A stretch of 64,000 bases of DNA from Shewanella sp. MBTL60-007 (GCF_019654915.1 NZ_BPET01000020.1:24662-88661), one strand, 5' to 3'. Numbered from the stretch's first letter, positions 19,539 through 29,277 are shown. Program-made: numbers and translations. Notes: generated by a model from the sequence alone, not told the origin.

Positions 19539-20291
19539 CTAAACAGGATTTACGATATCGACAAAATGATGCTTAATGCCAAACTGCTCGGCTAGGTGAT
19601 CTCCTAATGCCTGAATACCATAAAGCTCTGTCGCGTGATGACCCGCTGCATAGTACTGGATCCCCTGCTCAACGGCGCAGTGATAAGTACGCTCCGAGAC
19701 CTCTCCACTGATAAACGCATCGAGTCCCATATTCGCCGCGATATCGATATAATCTTGCGCACCGCCCGTACACCAGGCAACCTTGCTCACTACGGCATCG
19801 CTATCGCCTAAGTGCTGACATGGACGATTAAGCTTTACTGAAATTTGTTCGTTAAAGGCTTTAGCCGATAGAGGCGTTGCGAGCCGACCTTGCCACATCA
19901 AACCTTGGGCAACATTCTCAATGGGCTTTGGTTCAACAATGTCTAACACTTTTGCCAACTGCGCATTATTACCCAAGTCAGGGTGAGCATCTAACGGTAG
20001 GTGATAGCCAAATAAGCTAATATCGTTTACCAGTAGGGCTTTAATACGCTTTTGTTTCATACCAACGATAATTTCAGGCTCACTTTTCCAAAAGAAACCA
20101 TGGTGAACCAAAATCGCATCGGCATTGAGTTCCACAGCCGCATCAATTAATGCCTGACATGCTGTGACCCCAGTAACAATAGTATTAATCTCTGCCTTAC
20201 CTTCGATCTGCAAACCGTTTGGAGCATAGTCTTTAAAATTAGATACTTGTAAAAAATCGGCCAAGTATTGGCCTAATTCGGTCCGAGTCAT
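19539..20291 (-). CDS. NIF3/YbgI-family metal-binding protein
   Basis: Conserved NIF3-like dimetal protein, often annotated as GTP cyclohydrolase I type 2 homologue; the true cellular role is unclear. Metal-ligand motifs are visible: VHHGFFW (about residue 63), GYHLPLDAHPDLGNN (about 95) and GHHATELYGIQAL (about 217). Length (250 aa) matches E. coli YbgI (247). It is alone on the minus strand, divergent from the Lys/Ala-rich gene at 20540. Confidence 0.9.
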   Translation of the reverse strand: MTRTELGQYLADFLQVSNFKDYAPNGLQIEGKAEINTIVTGVTACQALIDAAVELNADAILVHHGFFWKSEPEIIVGMKQKRIKALLVNDISLFGYHLPLDAHPDLGNNAQLAKVLDIVEPKPIENVAQGLMWQGRLATPLSAKAFNEQISVKLNRPCQHLGDSDAVVSKVAWCTGGAQDYIDIAANMGLDAFISGEVSERTYHCAVEQGIQYYAAGHHATELYGIQALGDHLAEQFGIKHHFVDIVNPV

Positions 20292-20539
20292 AAATCCGCC
20301 GAGAGTAGCAAAAAGTCTATTTTAACCTATTGTTAGTATAAATAGACAGTTAACTCATAGATAAGACGCCGAGCGTGTCTGCTTAAAAAGCAAACCGATT
20401 TAACTCACTATTTACGCTAAAGTGCTCAAAACGTCATATAAATACAGCCAGTTCCGGCTAAAATTGGACTTTACAGTGCATTAAACGATAAAATCAGTAC
20501 AAACCTTCAAGTACACACAAAAATAAACAGGTTATTATT

Positions 20540-20884
20540 ATGTCAAAACTGACCAAAGAAGAAGTTATCAGCTCACTTGAGACTGCGCTAACTCAGCGTG
20601 ATGGCCAAGCTGTTAAAATTGAACAGAAAGGTAGCTGGTACAAAATCGATGGCGGTAAATCTTTACGCTTTAGTGATTTAGAAGCGATGTTAGCTGAAGT
20701 CGGTGGCGATAGTGCACCTGTTGAGGCTAAAGCCGAGAAAAAGGCTGTTGCAGCTAAACCTGCGGCTAAGAAAGCCCCAGCGAAAAAAGCAGCTAAGCCT
20801 GCAGCCAAGAGTGGTGGTAAAACACCAAAAGAACTCTGGCGTGAAAAGCTAGCTGGTAAGGGTCAACTCCCTCGCGGTTTTTAA
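20540..20884 (+). CDS. Conserved small protein with histone H1-like Lys/Ala tail
   Basis: Unrecognised 114-aa protein. Residues 1-55 form a compact mixed region (MSKLTKEEVISSLETAL, then KGSWYKIDGGKSLRF). Residues about 62-95 are a low-complexity tail of repeated AKPAAKKAP-type units, as in bacterial histone H1-like and AlgP-type proteins. The end TPKELWREKLAGKGQLPRGF is again ordered-looking. The tail suggests nucleic-acid binding, but no characterised homologue comes to mind. SD is weak (ACAGGTTATT). It is followed by a clear terminator, so it is probably monocistronic. Confidence 0.75.
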   Translation: MSKLTKEEVISSLETALTQRDGQAVKIEQKGSWYKIDGGKSLRFSDLEAMLAEVGGDSAPVEAKAEKKAVAAKPAAKKAPAKKAAKPAAKSGGKTPKELWREKLAGKGQLPRGF

Positions 20885-20960
20885 TCCTGTTCGATTAAAA
20901 CTGTCACAGCGAAGGCACTTAGTCTAAAACTTGTAGGCTTCGATTCAGCTTAGCTGGAAT

Positions 20961-21010
20961 TAAAAATAAAAAACTCCGTCACTTTTTTAAAGCGATGGAG
21001 TTTTTTATTT
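20961..21010. terminator. Terminator after the Lys/Ala-rich gene
   Basis: AAAACTCC and GGAGTTTT arms, with further pairing in CTTT/AAAG, flanked by A-rich and T-rich tracts. It can work in both directions. Confidence 0.82.
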
Positions 21011-21475
21011 TGAGCCACTCTCTTTTTAGTCCTAAGCTAAAACAACGAACCAATACTCACTGGCTATGTAGCTGTTCTCATTGTTGAGTAAAATACTCCC
21101 CCTTGTTACGACAGACCATGAACCCTTACGCCGCTACTATAAGATGCTTTTGCTTACAAATTGCAGTTCCAAGAGTGCAAGATAACCGAGTATTAGGATT
21201 GATTATTGAGTTTAAAACGCTACTATGATTGCACCAGCCTCTTTAAAGATTCAGTACATTTAAAGGGGTCCTTTCATTCGCCAAATCGGGTGTTTAACCT
21301 TTTGGTCGGCAATGTAAGCACCACTAAAAGATGACATATTTTTTAACCCAAGTTTTTTTAACTTAAGTTTGGTTTTCACAAAGCTGTTGTCTATAAAACT
21401 AAGTATTTCTAAAGCAGCGTACGCAGAAAGATTAGATTTAATTCGTAGGATAAGCAGTATTTTATTGAGGTACTT
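21011..21475. other. Gene-free stretch before the MFS exporter
   Basis: About 465 bp with no convincing gene. A minus-strand open frame of 89 codons (21260-21529) overlaps the start of the MFS gene, has no recognisable motif, and is judged to be chance. The only clear signal is the TGAGG ribosome-binding site at the right end. Confidence 0.5.
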
Positions 21476-22702
21476 TTGAACAACTCTCCCAATAGTTCGG
21501 CCACTCACAAGCAAGCATTTGGTGTTCACTTAGCTTTATTGATCCCTATGTTGTCTGCCATTGTCGCTATCACACCGCTTGCTATTGATATGTATCTGCC
21601 AGCAATGGCAACACTTGCCTCAAGCTTTGACACCGATATCACCTTAGTGCAGCAATCACTCAGCCTGTACTTAGGCGGCTATGCATTAGGCATGCTCTGT
21701 TTCGGCCCCTTAGCGGATAGATTTGGGCGTAAACGGCTAGTAGTGCTTGGTTTAAGCGGTTTTATGCTCAGCAGCCTCGCAATCGCCTTTGTGACCTCTA
21801 TCGAATCATTTCTAATTATCCGCTTTATACAGGCCTTTATCGGAGCGGCAGCAACGGTGGTGGTCCCTGGTTATATTAAAGAGTTATACGGTAAAAATAC
21901 CGCTAAAGGCATGTCTTACGTCAGCCTAATTATGATGTTGGCGCCACTGATAGCGCCGAGTATCGGCAGCCTTATTTTAGAAGTTGGCGAGTGGCAGCTA
22001 ATCTTTTTTATATTGGCATTCTATGCCTTTGTTTTGCTAATGCTGGTTAGCCTTAAACTTAAAATGCCTAGCGATACAGACAACAGCTGCCGAAGCACTC
22101 AATCATTTTTTGGTGCCTACGCGACTGTGTTTACTAAAAAAGGCGTCAAGCTCAATATTGCTAGCGGCGTACTGACCTCATTTGCATTTTTCTGCTACCT
22201 CACAGCTTCGCCTTTCGTGTATATGGAAGTATTTGGCCTAGACAAATCACTGTTTGCGGTTCTGTTCAGCACCAATGTCGGCGCATTAATGCTGGCCAAT
22301 GTGGTTAACAGTAAGATTGTCGGGCGCTACGGTTCTAAACGCATGCTTAAAGTCTCGACGTTTTTCGGAGCTATCGCAGGCATAGCCCTGCTAAGCGTGA
22401 ACCTGATTGACTTAAGCTATCACTTTACTGTACTCATGCTACTGCCACTTATGGCTTGTCTCGGTATTATGTCGGTTAATGCCGATGCTATCGTGTTGAT
22501 GAAGTTTCAAAAAGAAACAGGTACAGCAACGGCTGTCATCGGCACATTACGCTTTGGCTTTGGTGCATTAGCAGGCCCTTTGCTCGCACTGTTTTATAAC
22601 GGAACCGCAGTGCCCTTCTCCGCACTAATGCTAGCTGCAGTACTGTTAGTGGCACTGTGCCAGTTTTTAAGCCGTCACGAGCCAGCGACCTTAACAGAAT
22701 GA
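21476..22702 (+). CDS. Bcr/CflA-type multidrug MFS exporter
   Basis: Twelve-helix major facilitator (DHA1 family, Bcr/CflA subgroup), a proton-driven drug exporter. Seen are the motif A region GPLADRFGRKRLVVLG between helices 2 and 3, the family-typical first helix ITPLAIDMYLPAM, and motif C-like residues in LAPLIAPSIGSLIL. Translation appears to start at TTG 21476, because GAGG lies five bases upstream and the next ATG would remove the first helix. The 408-aa length is normal. Substrate cannot be told from sequence. Confidence 0.87.
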   Translation: MNNSPNSSATHKQAFGVHLALLIPMLSAIVAITPLAIDMYLPAMATLASSFDTDITLVQQSLSLYLGGYALGMLCFGPLADRFGRKRLVVLGLSGFMLSSLAIAFVTSIESFLIIRFIQAFIGAAATVVVPGYIKELYGKNTAKGMSYVSLIMMLAPLIAPSIGSLILEVGEWQLIFFILAFYAFVLLMLVSLKLKMPSDTDNSCRSTQSFFGAYATVFTKKGVKLNIASGVLTSFAFFCYLTASPFVYMEVFGLDKSLFAVLFSTNVGALMLANVVNSKIVGRYGSKRMLKVSTFFGAIAGIALLSVNLIDLSYHFTVLMLLPLMACLGIMSVNADAIVLMKFQKETGTATAVIGTLRFGFGALAGPLLALFYNGTAVPFSALMLAAVLLVALCQFLSRHEPATLTE

Positions 22703-23186
22703 ATTAAGCTCTTTAAAGCCCCCCTGCCTGTAAGACTCAGGCGAGCATAGGGGGAAGTGGTGGTCACTTATCTCAATATGAGCGTAAATTAAAGAGAGGC
22801 TGGCGAAGCTTTATGTTGCGATTAACAAGAAGCTAAAGCTTAACTGTGTAAGCCAGCAATCTCTTATCACCTTCAAAGTGAGAAAATTATTACTCGCCCG
22901 TTAATTCTTCACTGTTTTTGCTCACTATTTTGTTATCAATAATGAATTTTCTTCATTCAGAACAGTTTTTCCCCTAAAGCACTTGTAATAACACAAGGGT
23001 TTTATATGATGAAAACGCACTCATTTGTTGAGTGTTTGCCACGCAATTCGATTGCGCATTAATCTCTATCTTAGATTATTTGGCATTTCGCGAGCAAAGA
23101 TTACCGTCTGAGCTTAATTATTAGAGCGATTACCGTCGCTGTATCAAGATACTGCATACCGTAGCGGTAACTTAAGAGGAAATACT
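22703..23186 (+). promoter_or_regulatory. Long ilvIH upstream region with possible leader peptide
   Basis: 484 bp without a standard gene. At 23006-23062 an 18-codon open frame (starts MMKTHSFVECLPRN) follows an AAGGG SD. It contains two hairpins (CACTCA/TGAGTG and CGCAAT/ATTGCG). It has only one Leu, one Val and one Ile, so it is a poor match to a branched-chain attenuator. A further stem-loop with GTATC/GATAC lies just before the ilvI SD. The AT-rich part near 22920-22980 could hold Lrp sites by analogy with E. coli ilvIH; I cannot confirm them. Confidence 0.3.
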
Positions 23187-24908
23187 ATGGAGAAGTTATC
23201 AGGCGCCAGCATGGTCGTCCGTTCTCTTATTGACGAAGGTGTTAAACATATTTTTGGTTATCCAGGCGGTTCCGTACTGGATATCTATGATGCCCTGCAC
23301 GAAAAATCTAATATCGAGCATATTTTAGTCCGTCACGAGCAAGCCGCCGTTCATATGGCCGATGGTTATGCCCGCGCCACCGGCGAAGTTGGCGTTGTCT
23401 TAGTGACCTCAGGTCCCGGTGCTACCAATACAATAACCGGTATTGCAACGGCCTATATGGATTCAATCCCTATGGTGGTGATCTCTGGACAGGTTCCAAG
23501 CCACCTAATCGGTAATGATGCGTTTCAAGAATGTGACATGATCGGTATTTCACGCCCTGTCGTTAAGCACAGCTTCTTAGTGACCGATCCCCGTGACATT
23601 CCAGCCATTATCAAAAAAGCCTTCTATATCGCCTCTAGCGGACGTCCTGGCCCTGTCGTTGTCGACGTGCCTAAAGACTGCATGAACCCACAAGTTCTGC
23701 ACGATTACCAGTATCCTGAAGATATCAGTATGCGTTCATACAACCCAACGACATCTGGCCATAAAGGGCAGATCCGTCGTGGCCTACAAGCACTGTTAAA
23801 CGCTAAGAAACCAGTACTCTATGTTGGTGGCGGCGCGGTGATATCTGGGTGTGATGCGCAAATACTAGCGCTGTCTGAAAAGCTTGGGATCCCCGTTGTC
23901 AGCACCTTAATGGGCTTAGGTGCATTTCCTGGCACCCACAAGAACAGTGTTGGCATGTTAGGCATGCACGGCTGCTACGAAGCCAACATGACGATGCACA
24001 ACAGTGACCTTATTTTCGGTATTGGTGTGAGATTTGATGATCGAACCACCAATAATGTCGAGAAGTACTGCCCTAACGCCAAAATTTTACACATAGATAT
24101 CGATCCTTCCTCTATCTCAAAGACCATAAGAGTCGATATCCCTATCGTTGGCTCTGCTGAAAAAATCCTCGACGATATGCTTAAGCAGATTGAAGCAAAC
24201 GATTATGGCATCATAGATCCTGCAGCCAATGATGAGTGGTGGAGCGATATTGCTAAATGGCGTGCAGTTGATAGCCTCAAATACTCCACCAACGACAAAA
24301 AAATTAAGCCCCAGCAGGTTATAGAAGCCCTTCATAAGCTAACCAATGGTGATGCCTATGTGGCATCCGATGTGGGTCAGCATCAGATGTTTGCTGCGCT
24401 CTACTATCCATTTAATAAACCTCGTCGCTGGATCAACTCTGGCGGCCTAGGCACCATGGGCTTTGGGTTACCAGCCGCCTTAGGTGTAAAGTTGGCGATG
24501 CCTGAAGAAACCGTTATCTGCGTGACGGGTGATGGCTCGATTCAGATGAATATTCAGGAACTTTCTACTGCACTGCAATACGATATACCTGTAATTATTA
24601 TTAACTTGAACAATCACTTCTTGGGTATGGTGAAGCAGTGGCAAGACATGATCTATGCTGGTCGACACTCACAGTCCTATATGGACTCGGTACCAGATTT
24701 CGCTAAAATTTCTGAAGCTTATGGCCATATAGGTATGACTATTAGTAACCCAGCTGAACTTGAAGCGGGTCTTGAGAAAGCGCTTAGTATCAAAGACAGA
24801 CTGGTATTTATGGATATCCATGTCGATGAAACAGAGCACGTCCACCCAATGCAGATCCGTGGCGGGGCAATGAATGAAATGTGGCTAAGCAAAACGGAGA
24901 AAAGCTAA
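23187..24908 (+). CDS. ilvI: Acetolactate synthase III, large (catalytic) subunit
   Basis: ThDP-dependent acetohydroxyacid synthase, first common step of Val/Leu/Ile synthesis. The ThDP-activating glutamate is in [16 protein letters not shown] (about residue 47). The FAD-binding domain is in the middle, and the ThDP/Mg motif [12 protein letters not shown] starts near residue 447 with [12 protein letters not shown] after it. At 573 aa with a 164-aa ACT-domain partner it fits IlvI/IlvH rather than IlvB/IlvN (small partner about 96 aa) or IlvG/IlvM. SD is AAGAGGA eight bases before ATG. Stop and next start overlap by one base. Confidence 0.93.
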   Translation: MEKLSGASMVVRSLIDEGVKHIFGYPGGSVLDIYDALHEKSNIEHILVRHEQAAVHMADGYARATGEVGVVLVTSGPGATNTITGIATAYMDSIPMVVISGQVPSHLIGNDAFQECDMIGISRPVVKHSFLVTDPRDIPAIIKKAFYIASSGRPGPVVVDVPKDCMNPQVLHDYQYPEDISMRSYNPTTSGHKGQIRRGLQALLNAKKPVLYVGGGAVISGCDAQILALSEKLGIPVVSTLMGLGAFPGTHKNSVGMLGMHGCYEANMTMHNSDLIFGIGVRFDDRTTNNVEKYCPNAKILHIDIDPSSISKTIRVDIPIVGSAEKILDDMLKQIEANDYGIIDPAANDEWWSDIAKWRAVDSLKYSTNDKKIKPQQVIEALHKLTNGDAYVASDVGQHQMFAALYYPFNKPRRWINSGGLGTMGFGLPAALGVKLAMPEETVICVTGDGSIQMNIQELSTALQYDIPVIIINLNNHFLGMVKQWQDMIYAGRHSQSYMDSVPDFAKISEAYGHIGMTISNPAELEAGLEKALSIKDRLVFMDIHVDETEHVHPMQIRGGAMNEMWLSKTEKS

Positions 24909-25402
24909 TGCGTCGTATTATATGTGTATTACTTGAAAACCAGCCCGGCGCCCTTTCACGAGTTGTTGGATTGTTCTCTCAGCGTGGTTATAACATCGAA
25001 ACCTTAACCGTTGCGCCAACCGAAGATAGTACCCTGTCGCGCCTTACGGTTACCGTTAATGCCGATGAATATATTTTGGAACAGATTGAGAAACAATTAC
25101 ATAAGCTTATCGATGTCCTTAAGGTCTCAAATATCACCGAGTCCGCTCATGTCGAACGAGAACTTGCCCTCATTAAAGTTAAAGCACACGGAGATAACCG
25201 CGAAGAGGTGAAGCGTTTAGCGGATATTTTCCGTGGCCAAATCGTCGATGTCACCCAAAGTCTTTATACCATGCAGCTAATCGGTACCAGCGAAAAACTC
25301 GATGCCTGTATCGCAGCACTCGCAGATTTTACAAAGGTGGTCGAGATCTCTCGCTCTGGTGTTGTTGGCTTAGCCCGCGGCGAAAAGGCGATGAAAGCCT
25401 AG
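24908..25402 (+). CDS. ilvH: Acetolactate synthase III, small regulatory subunit
   Basis: Regulatory subunit that stimulates IlvI and confers valine feedback inhibition. An N-terminal ACT domain (motif LLENQPGALSRVVGLFSQRG, followed by YNIETL) is followed by the C-terminal ACT-like domain. Start is the ATG overlapping the ilvI stop (TAATG). The upstream extension to 24881 lies inside ilvI and is rejected. At 164 aa it matches E. coli IlvH (163). It is followed by a terminator. Confidence 0.94.
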   Translation: MRRIICVLLENQPGALSRVVGLFSQRGYNIETLTVAPTEDSTLSRLTVTVNADEYILEQIEKQLHKLIDVLKVSNITESAHVERELALIKVKAHGDNREEVKRLADIFRGQIVDVTQSLYTMQLIGTSEKLDACIAALADFTKVVEISRSGVVGLARGEKAMKA

Positions 25403-25422
25403 CCTTCTAATAGAGACATAGC

Positions 25423-25450
25423 AAAAGGGAGCCAAATGGCTCCCTTTTTA
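25423..25450. terminator. Terminator between ilvH and the hsp20 gene
   Basis: AAAAGGGAGCC/GGCTCCCTTTT hairpin with a 4-nt loop, usable in both directions between convergent genes. Confidence 0.9.
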
Positions 25451-25489
25451 AATTCATGTATTAGTAATAACCTAGGGGCTTAGCAGCCA

Positions 25490-25930
25490 TTACTCGCTAT
25501 CGAGTAATTTTGAGCTACCAATCTCAATTTTACGCGGTTTCATCGCCTCAGGGATTTCACGCTTAAGATCGATATTCAGTAAACCATTCTCTAAGTTAGC
25601 ACCAATCACAGTAACGTAATCGGCAAGCTGGAATGTACGCTCAAATCCGCGCTCAGCGATACCTTGATACAGATATTTTCGCTCATCGGTTGCCTCGGCT
25701 TTCGTGCCCTTGACTAACAGCTTGTCACCTTCGCTTGTGATCTCAAGTTCCTGCATCGAAAAACCTGCCACAGCCATAGTGATACGGTAGCGGTGTTCAT
25801 TAATCAGTTCGATGTTATAAGGAGGGTAACCAGAATTGCCTTTATTCGATGCGGCATGCTCGGCAAGCTGTGCTAAACGGTCGAATCCAATAGCGCTACG
25901 GTATAGTGGTGTTAGATCATAATTTCTCAT
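25490..25930 (-). CDS. ibpA: Small heat shock protein, IbpA type
   Basis: ATP-independent holdase of the Hsp20/alpha-crystallin family that co-aggregates with unfolding proteins and hands them to DnaK/ClpB. The N-terminal [19 protein letters not shown] is IbpA-like. The alpha-crystallin domain covers about residues 38-130. The C-terminal IxI oligomerisation motif is IEI in RKIEIGS. The 146-aa length is normal. Expression is predicted from sequence to be doubly heat-controlled, by a sigma32 promoter and a ROSE-like thermometer in the 5'UTR. Only one ibp gene is here, whereas E. coli has an ibpAB pair. Confidence 0.94.
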   Translation of the reverse strand: MRNYDLTPLYRSAIGFDRLAQLAEHAASNKGNSGYPPYNIELINEHRYRITMAVAGFSMQELEITSEGDKLLVKGTKAEATDERKYLYQGIAERGFERTFQLADYVTVIGANLENGLLNIDLKREIPEAMKPRKIEIGSSKLLDSE

Positions 25931-25934
25931 GGGT

Positions 25935-25956
25935 ATATCCTTGTCTTAAGCAATAT
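25935..25956 (-). promoter_or_regulatory. ROSE-like RNA thermometer hairpin over the ibpA SD
   Basis: In the ibpA transcript AUAUUGCUU pairs with AAGGAUAU around a 5-nt loop, with one G left bulged. This masks the AAGGA Shine-Dalgarno six bases from the ATG. The UUGCU opposite AGGA with a bulged G is the hallmark of the 3' hairpin of ROSE elements, which open on heating. Read directly from the sequence; in vivo function is inferred. Confidence 0.82.
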
Positions 25957-26087
25957 TTTTAAAAGTTAGGTGGCCGACAACTGTCGCACCACAACGAAGC
26001 GGTTATTCGCTTCTAACTTATCCTTTGCCCCTAAGGCACAAAGTCTAAGTCAATTATTTAGGCCCTCATCGAGCGACCCTACAACAT

Positions 26088-26115
26088 ATATGTGGACGTA
26101 AAAAACGTTTTCAAG
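26088..26115 (-). promoter_or_regulatory. Sigma32 heat-shock promoter of ibpA
   Basis: On the minus strand CTTGAAA (26109-26115) and CCACATAT (26088-26095) are separated by 13 bp, matching the RpoH consensus CTTGAAA-N(13-15)-CCCCATNT with one mismatch. It gives a 5'UTR of about 150 nt that contains the thermometer. Confidence 0.85.
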
Positions 26116-26315
26116 AGAATTTATAAAAAATTTATTTTCTCTTTTTATAAAAACCAAATAACAGATAGGAAAGCTTAACTTTAACACTGAGTCTAACTTG
26201 GACACGTTTAAATGAATCTTTAAGCCATTAAACACAACCTACTCCGTCATTTTCATTCGTTTTGTCGTTGGCCCAATTGATGATGCCCTATACTGAAGTC
26301 GGTTGTTTAGGGCTG

Positions 26316-26356
26316 AAAAAAATCCAGTACCTGCCAAGGCAAGTACTGGATTTTTA
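26316..26356. terminator. Terminator downstream of the 5'-nucleotidase gene
   Basis: AAAATCCAGTACCTGCC pairs with GGCAAGTACTGGATTTT (one mismatch). T runs lie on both sides, so it can terminate the minus-strand nucleotidase transcript. It is about 95 bp after the stop. The rest of 25931-26449 holds the ibpA promoter/leader and no further gene. Confidence 0.88.
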
Positions 26357-26449
26357 AACGGATCAAGTTAGTAAGCTTTAGCTCCTACCTTAAACAAATA
26401 CTACTGTTTAACCTAGGTGCTAAAGCTTGGCCATCAAGCAATATACTGC

Positions 26450-28222
26450 TTATTTGGCACAGCTCTTAACTTCTGAACCACCACGGAAGAACTTAGGATG
26501 TCCACCGTTAGCAGGCGCGTATTCAGCAACCTTGATATTTGGATTTTTCTCAAAGTATTCACGAAGTACCGATGCATCACTACGTTGCGTATCAATGTAG
26601 TTCGCATGAGCGGTAACAACTGGATAATCATCGCCACCTTTAGCGCTGAAGTTAATCAGTGAGAAGGTGTAATTATCTGCAAGGTTGAACTCACGGTCAC
26701 CTAGAGAAGCGATCTGTACAATATCTGCAGAAGTTGCGTCTGGGTTGATCTCTAACGCATCACAAGACACATTCATTTCCATTGGGTAAAGCTGTGGCAT
26801 ACCGCCACCGGTCTTAAGCGCTACGTTTGCTAGGTAATCTTGAACTTCAGCACCTGTCATGGTCACAAATGCAACATCATTGGCAAATGGCTGTACCGTG
26901 AGTACATCGCGGTATGAAATCGTGCCTTCCGCAATCGAATCACGGATACCACCTGAGTTCATCACACCAAAATCAACCGTTGGTTCAAAATTAGCAGTAA
27001 CCCAATCTGCATAGGCGCGTGTTAGCAACTGGCCTAAGTTTGTTTGCTCAGCACGAACAACACCACGATCACCTTCTAGCTTACCGTCAGTGCTTGAAAT
27101 CGTCACATCGAGTAATTCCTGCCCAAGATCTTGGTAGTGCTGCAATGCATCGAGTACAAGCTGGTCTTGTTCAATTTCTTCTGTAATGAAAACAAGCTCT
27201 TCGTTTTCATTCTCTTCTTTCAAGTTAATTGGGATCAGCTTATAACTTGAAAGTGATAGTTGTCCGTCAATGTATTCGAAGTCAGCACGGCCTACATACT
27301 TACCCCACTCATGAGCTTGCATGATGAAAGTACCATTCTTTTCATCAGGCTTACATTCATCACCTGGTTTAAAGTCAGCGTAACCATCACCTTCCATACA
27401 AACTGGGTTTTGTGAGTGACCACCGATAATCGCTTGTAACTTACCTTTTGCGACTGATTCAGCTAACTTAACGTCGCCTGGTGCTTCTGTACCATGCTCG
27501 CCATTAGCGTAGTGACCCATATGAGTAAGAGCGAACACCATATCAACTGTTTCATTAGTTTCGATTTCAGTTAATACTTTTTGAATTTCTTCTTGAGGAT
27601 CGGTGAAATGTAGGCTTGCTACGTTATCTGGGCTAACAACTTTTGGCGTATCTACAGTGGTAAAGCCGATAATAGCAACCTTAAGGCCATTAATTTCAAA
27701 TACGCGGTAAGGTTCAAAGTAGCGCTCTTGAGTTGGATCGCCATTTAAGTCTTTTTTGTAGATGTTTGCCGCTAACATTGGGAATTGAGCAATATTAGCT
27801 TGCATGTCTAATACTGTTAACGGGTTATCAAACTCGTGGTTACCAACAGCCATGGCATCATAACCCAGCATACTCATACCGATAAAGTCCGGTACAGCAT
27901 CTTGCATATCCGACTCTGGTACACCTGTATTAATATCACCACCAGATAGCAGGATAGTGTCACCACCAGCACGTTCTACTTCGTCACGAATACTGTCGAT
28001 AGCAGTCTTACGTGCTGCCATCCCATATTCACCGTCTTTATTAGCCCAGAAGCGGCCATGGTTATCATTGGTGTGAATGACGGTGAAAATTGTACAAGCA
28101 TCGCCCGCATCGGCACAGGCTTTAGATACGTAACTATGGTTATCGTCATTGTCACTACCACAGGCTGTTAATGCAGACACAACAGCCGTTGCAACTAGTC
28201 CTTTTAGCAAAATCTTATTCAT
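26450..28222 (-). CDS. 5'-nucleotidase/UshA-family lipoprotein
   Basis: Surface or periplasmic metallophosphoesterase of the UshA/NutA type that probably dephosphorylates extracellular nucleotides or NAD derivatives. A lipoprotein signal peptide ends in the lipobox LTAC (Cys about residue 20). The metallophos domain shows HTNDNHGRF, GGDINTG, GNHEFDNP, THMGH and GGHSQN, which carry the two-metal ligands. The C-terminal 5-nucleotidase substrate domain includes NSGGIRDSIAEG. Start MNKILLKG at 28222 is preferred to 28231 because a GGGG SD precedes it and the signal peptide then begins normally. 590 aa. The exact substrate is unknown. Confidence 0.9.
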   Translation of the reverse strand: MNKILLKGLVATAVVSALTACGSDNDDNHSYVSKACADAGDACTIFTVIHTNDNHGRFWANKDGEYGMAARKTAIDSIRDEVERAGGDTILLSGGDINTGVPESDMQDAVPDFIGMSMLGYDAMAVGNHEFDNPLTVLDMQANIAQFPMLAANIYKKDLNGDPTQERYFEPYRVFEINGLKVAIIGFTTVDTPKVVSPDNVASLHFTDPQEEIQKVLTEIETNETVDMVFALTHMGHYANGEHGTEAPGDVKLAESVAKGKLQAIIGGHSQNPVCMEGDGYADFKPGDECKPDEKNGTFIMQAHEWGKYVGRADFEYIDGQLSLSSYKLIPINLKEENENEELVFITEEIEQDQLVLDALQHYQDLGQELLDVTISSTDGKLEGDRGVVRAEQTNLGQLLTRAYADWVTANFEPTVDFGVMNSGGIRDSIAEGTISYRDVLTVQPFANDVAFVTMTGAEVQDYLANVALKTGGGMPQLYPMEMNVSCDALEINPDATSADIVQIASLGDREFNLADNYTFSLINFSAKGGDDYPVVTAHANYIDTQRSDASVLREYFEKNPNIKVAEYAPANGGHPKFFRGGSEVKSCAK

Positions 28223-28596
28223 TACAATCAACCCCTTGATTATTTTTTTATATTTTGTCGCTTAAAATTTATCACCTACAAAATGCGATGATTTTTTACC
28301 GCGCCTCATCTTAGCAAAGCTTAGGCACAAATTGTGTCACATTTATTACACATCGTGATCTAAACGACTCTTTTATATACAAATTCTGCAATTGACAGTT
28401 CTCCATATAAAACAGGGGGTAGTTTATAAATTAACTGAAAAAGCATTAATCCAAATATAGGAAGGGGAATAAAAAATAAATCACTAAAATACACTGAGTT
28501 AGAAGAAGTTAGAAATAACGCGCATTATCCTAAAGACAGAACAGGCAGCGACCAAAGTCGCTCCCCGGAACTGCACAAAAAACAGGCTAACAGATT
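28223..28596. other. Intergenic region, no gene seen
   Basis: 374 bp, AT-rich, between the nucleotidase start and the esterase stop, both on the minus strand. It presumably carries the nucleotidase promoter. TGTGTCACATTTATTACACA near 28335-28355 loosely resembles a CRP site, but the half-sites are not well placed. Nothing else found. Confidence 0.4.
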
Positions 28597-29277
28597 TTAT
28601 TTACCGCATGCCAACACAGATTGTAACCAAAACGAAATATCTTGAAGTTGCTCAGGCAGAACATTGTGACCCATATTGTATGTTTTCCATTGGGTATTAA
28701 ACCCTGCGCGTTGCAGCAATTCAAAGGCCATCAGACCTGCATCCACTGGAACCACATCATCTTCAACACCGTGGTGTTGTAAGATTGAGGTGTCACGATT
28801 CAAATCTGTAAGCCCTTTAGGCAAGGAATCACCACTTGGCAGATAACAGGACAACGCCATGATCCCCGCCAGTTTGTAAGGCAACCTAAGCCCGGTATAT
28901 AGGCTCATCACCCCACCTTGACTAAAACCTGCTAATACAATGTTTTCCGACGGGATCCCAAGCGCTATTTGTTCTTCAATCAAAGCAATGATCTGTTGCT
29001 CACTCTGCTCAACACCTTGCTTATCTGCTCGTTCATGCAGATCCATGCTCTTGATATCGTACCAAGCCCGCATGATATATCCGCCATTAATGGTCACCGC
29101 TTGCTCTGGTGCATGGGGAAAGATAAAGCGGATGCTATGAGCATTACCTAAACCTAATGCTGGCACCACAGGAGCGAAACCTGCACCTGAGTCACCTAGG
29201 CCATGAAGCCAGATAACGCAGGCCTTAGCGGCGACTGTGGGTTCAATGGTAATACGTTCTAATTGATTGGCAGACAT
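28597..29277 (-). CDS. Carboxylesterase/phospholipase (acyl-protein thioesterase-like alpha/beta hydrolase)
   Basis: Cytoplasmic alpha/beta hydrolase of the carboxylesterase II family. The triad is visible: Ser in GFSQGG (about residue 119), Asp in VEDDVVPVD (about 173) and His in YNMGHNVLPEQ (about 205). The oxyanion region is VIWLHGLGDSGAGF. Length (226 aa) is standard. These enzymes hydrolyse short-chain esters and lysophospholipids; the natural substrate is unknown. ATG follows an AGGAAC-type SD. It stands alone with over 100 bp on either side. Confidence 0.88.
   Translation of the reverse strand: MSANQLERITIEPTVAAKACVIWLHGLGDSGAGFAPVVPALGLGNAHSIRFIFPHAPEQAVTINGGYIMRAWYDIKSMDLHERADKQGVEQSEQQIIALIEEQIALGIPSENIVLAGFSQGGVMSLYTGLRLPYKLAGIMALSCYLPSGDSLPKGLTDLNRDTSILQHHGVEDDVVPVDAGLMAFELLQRAGFNTQWKTYNMGHNVLPEQLQDISFWLQSVLACGK

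Noticed and set aside
21260..21529. 89-codon minus-strand frame before the MFS gene
   Set aside because: It overlaps the MFS start and its SD, has no recognisable family, and shows AT-rich chance composition.
28335..28365. CRP binding site upstream of the nucleotidase lipoprotein
   Set aside because: TGTG and CACA half-sites occur, but not with the TGTGA-N6-TCACA spacing on either strand.
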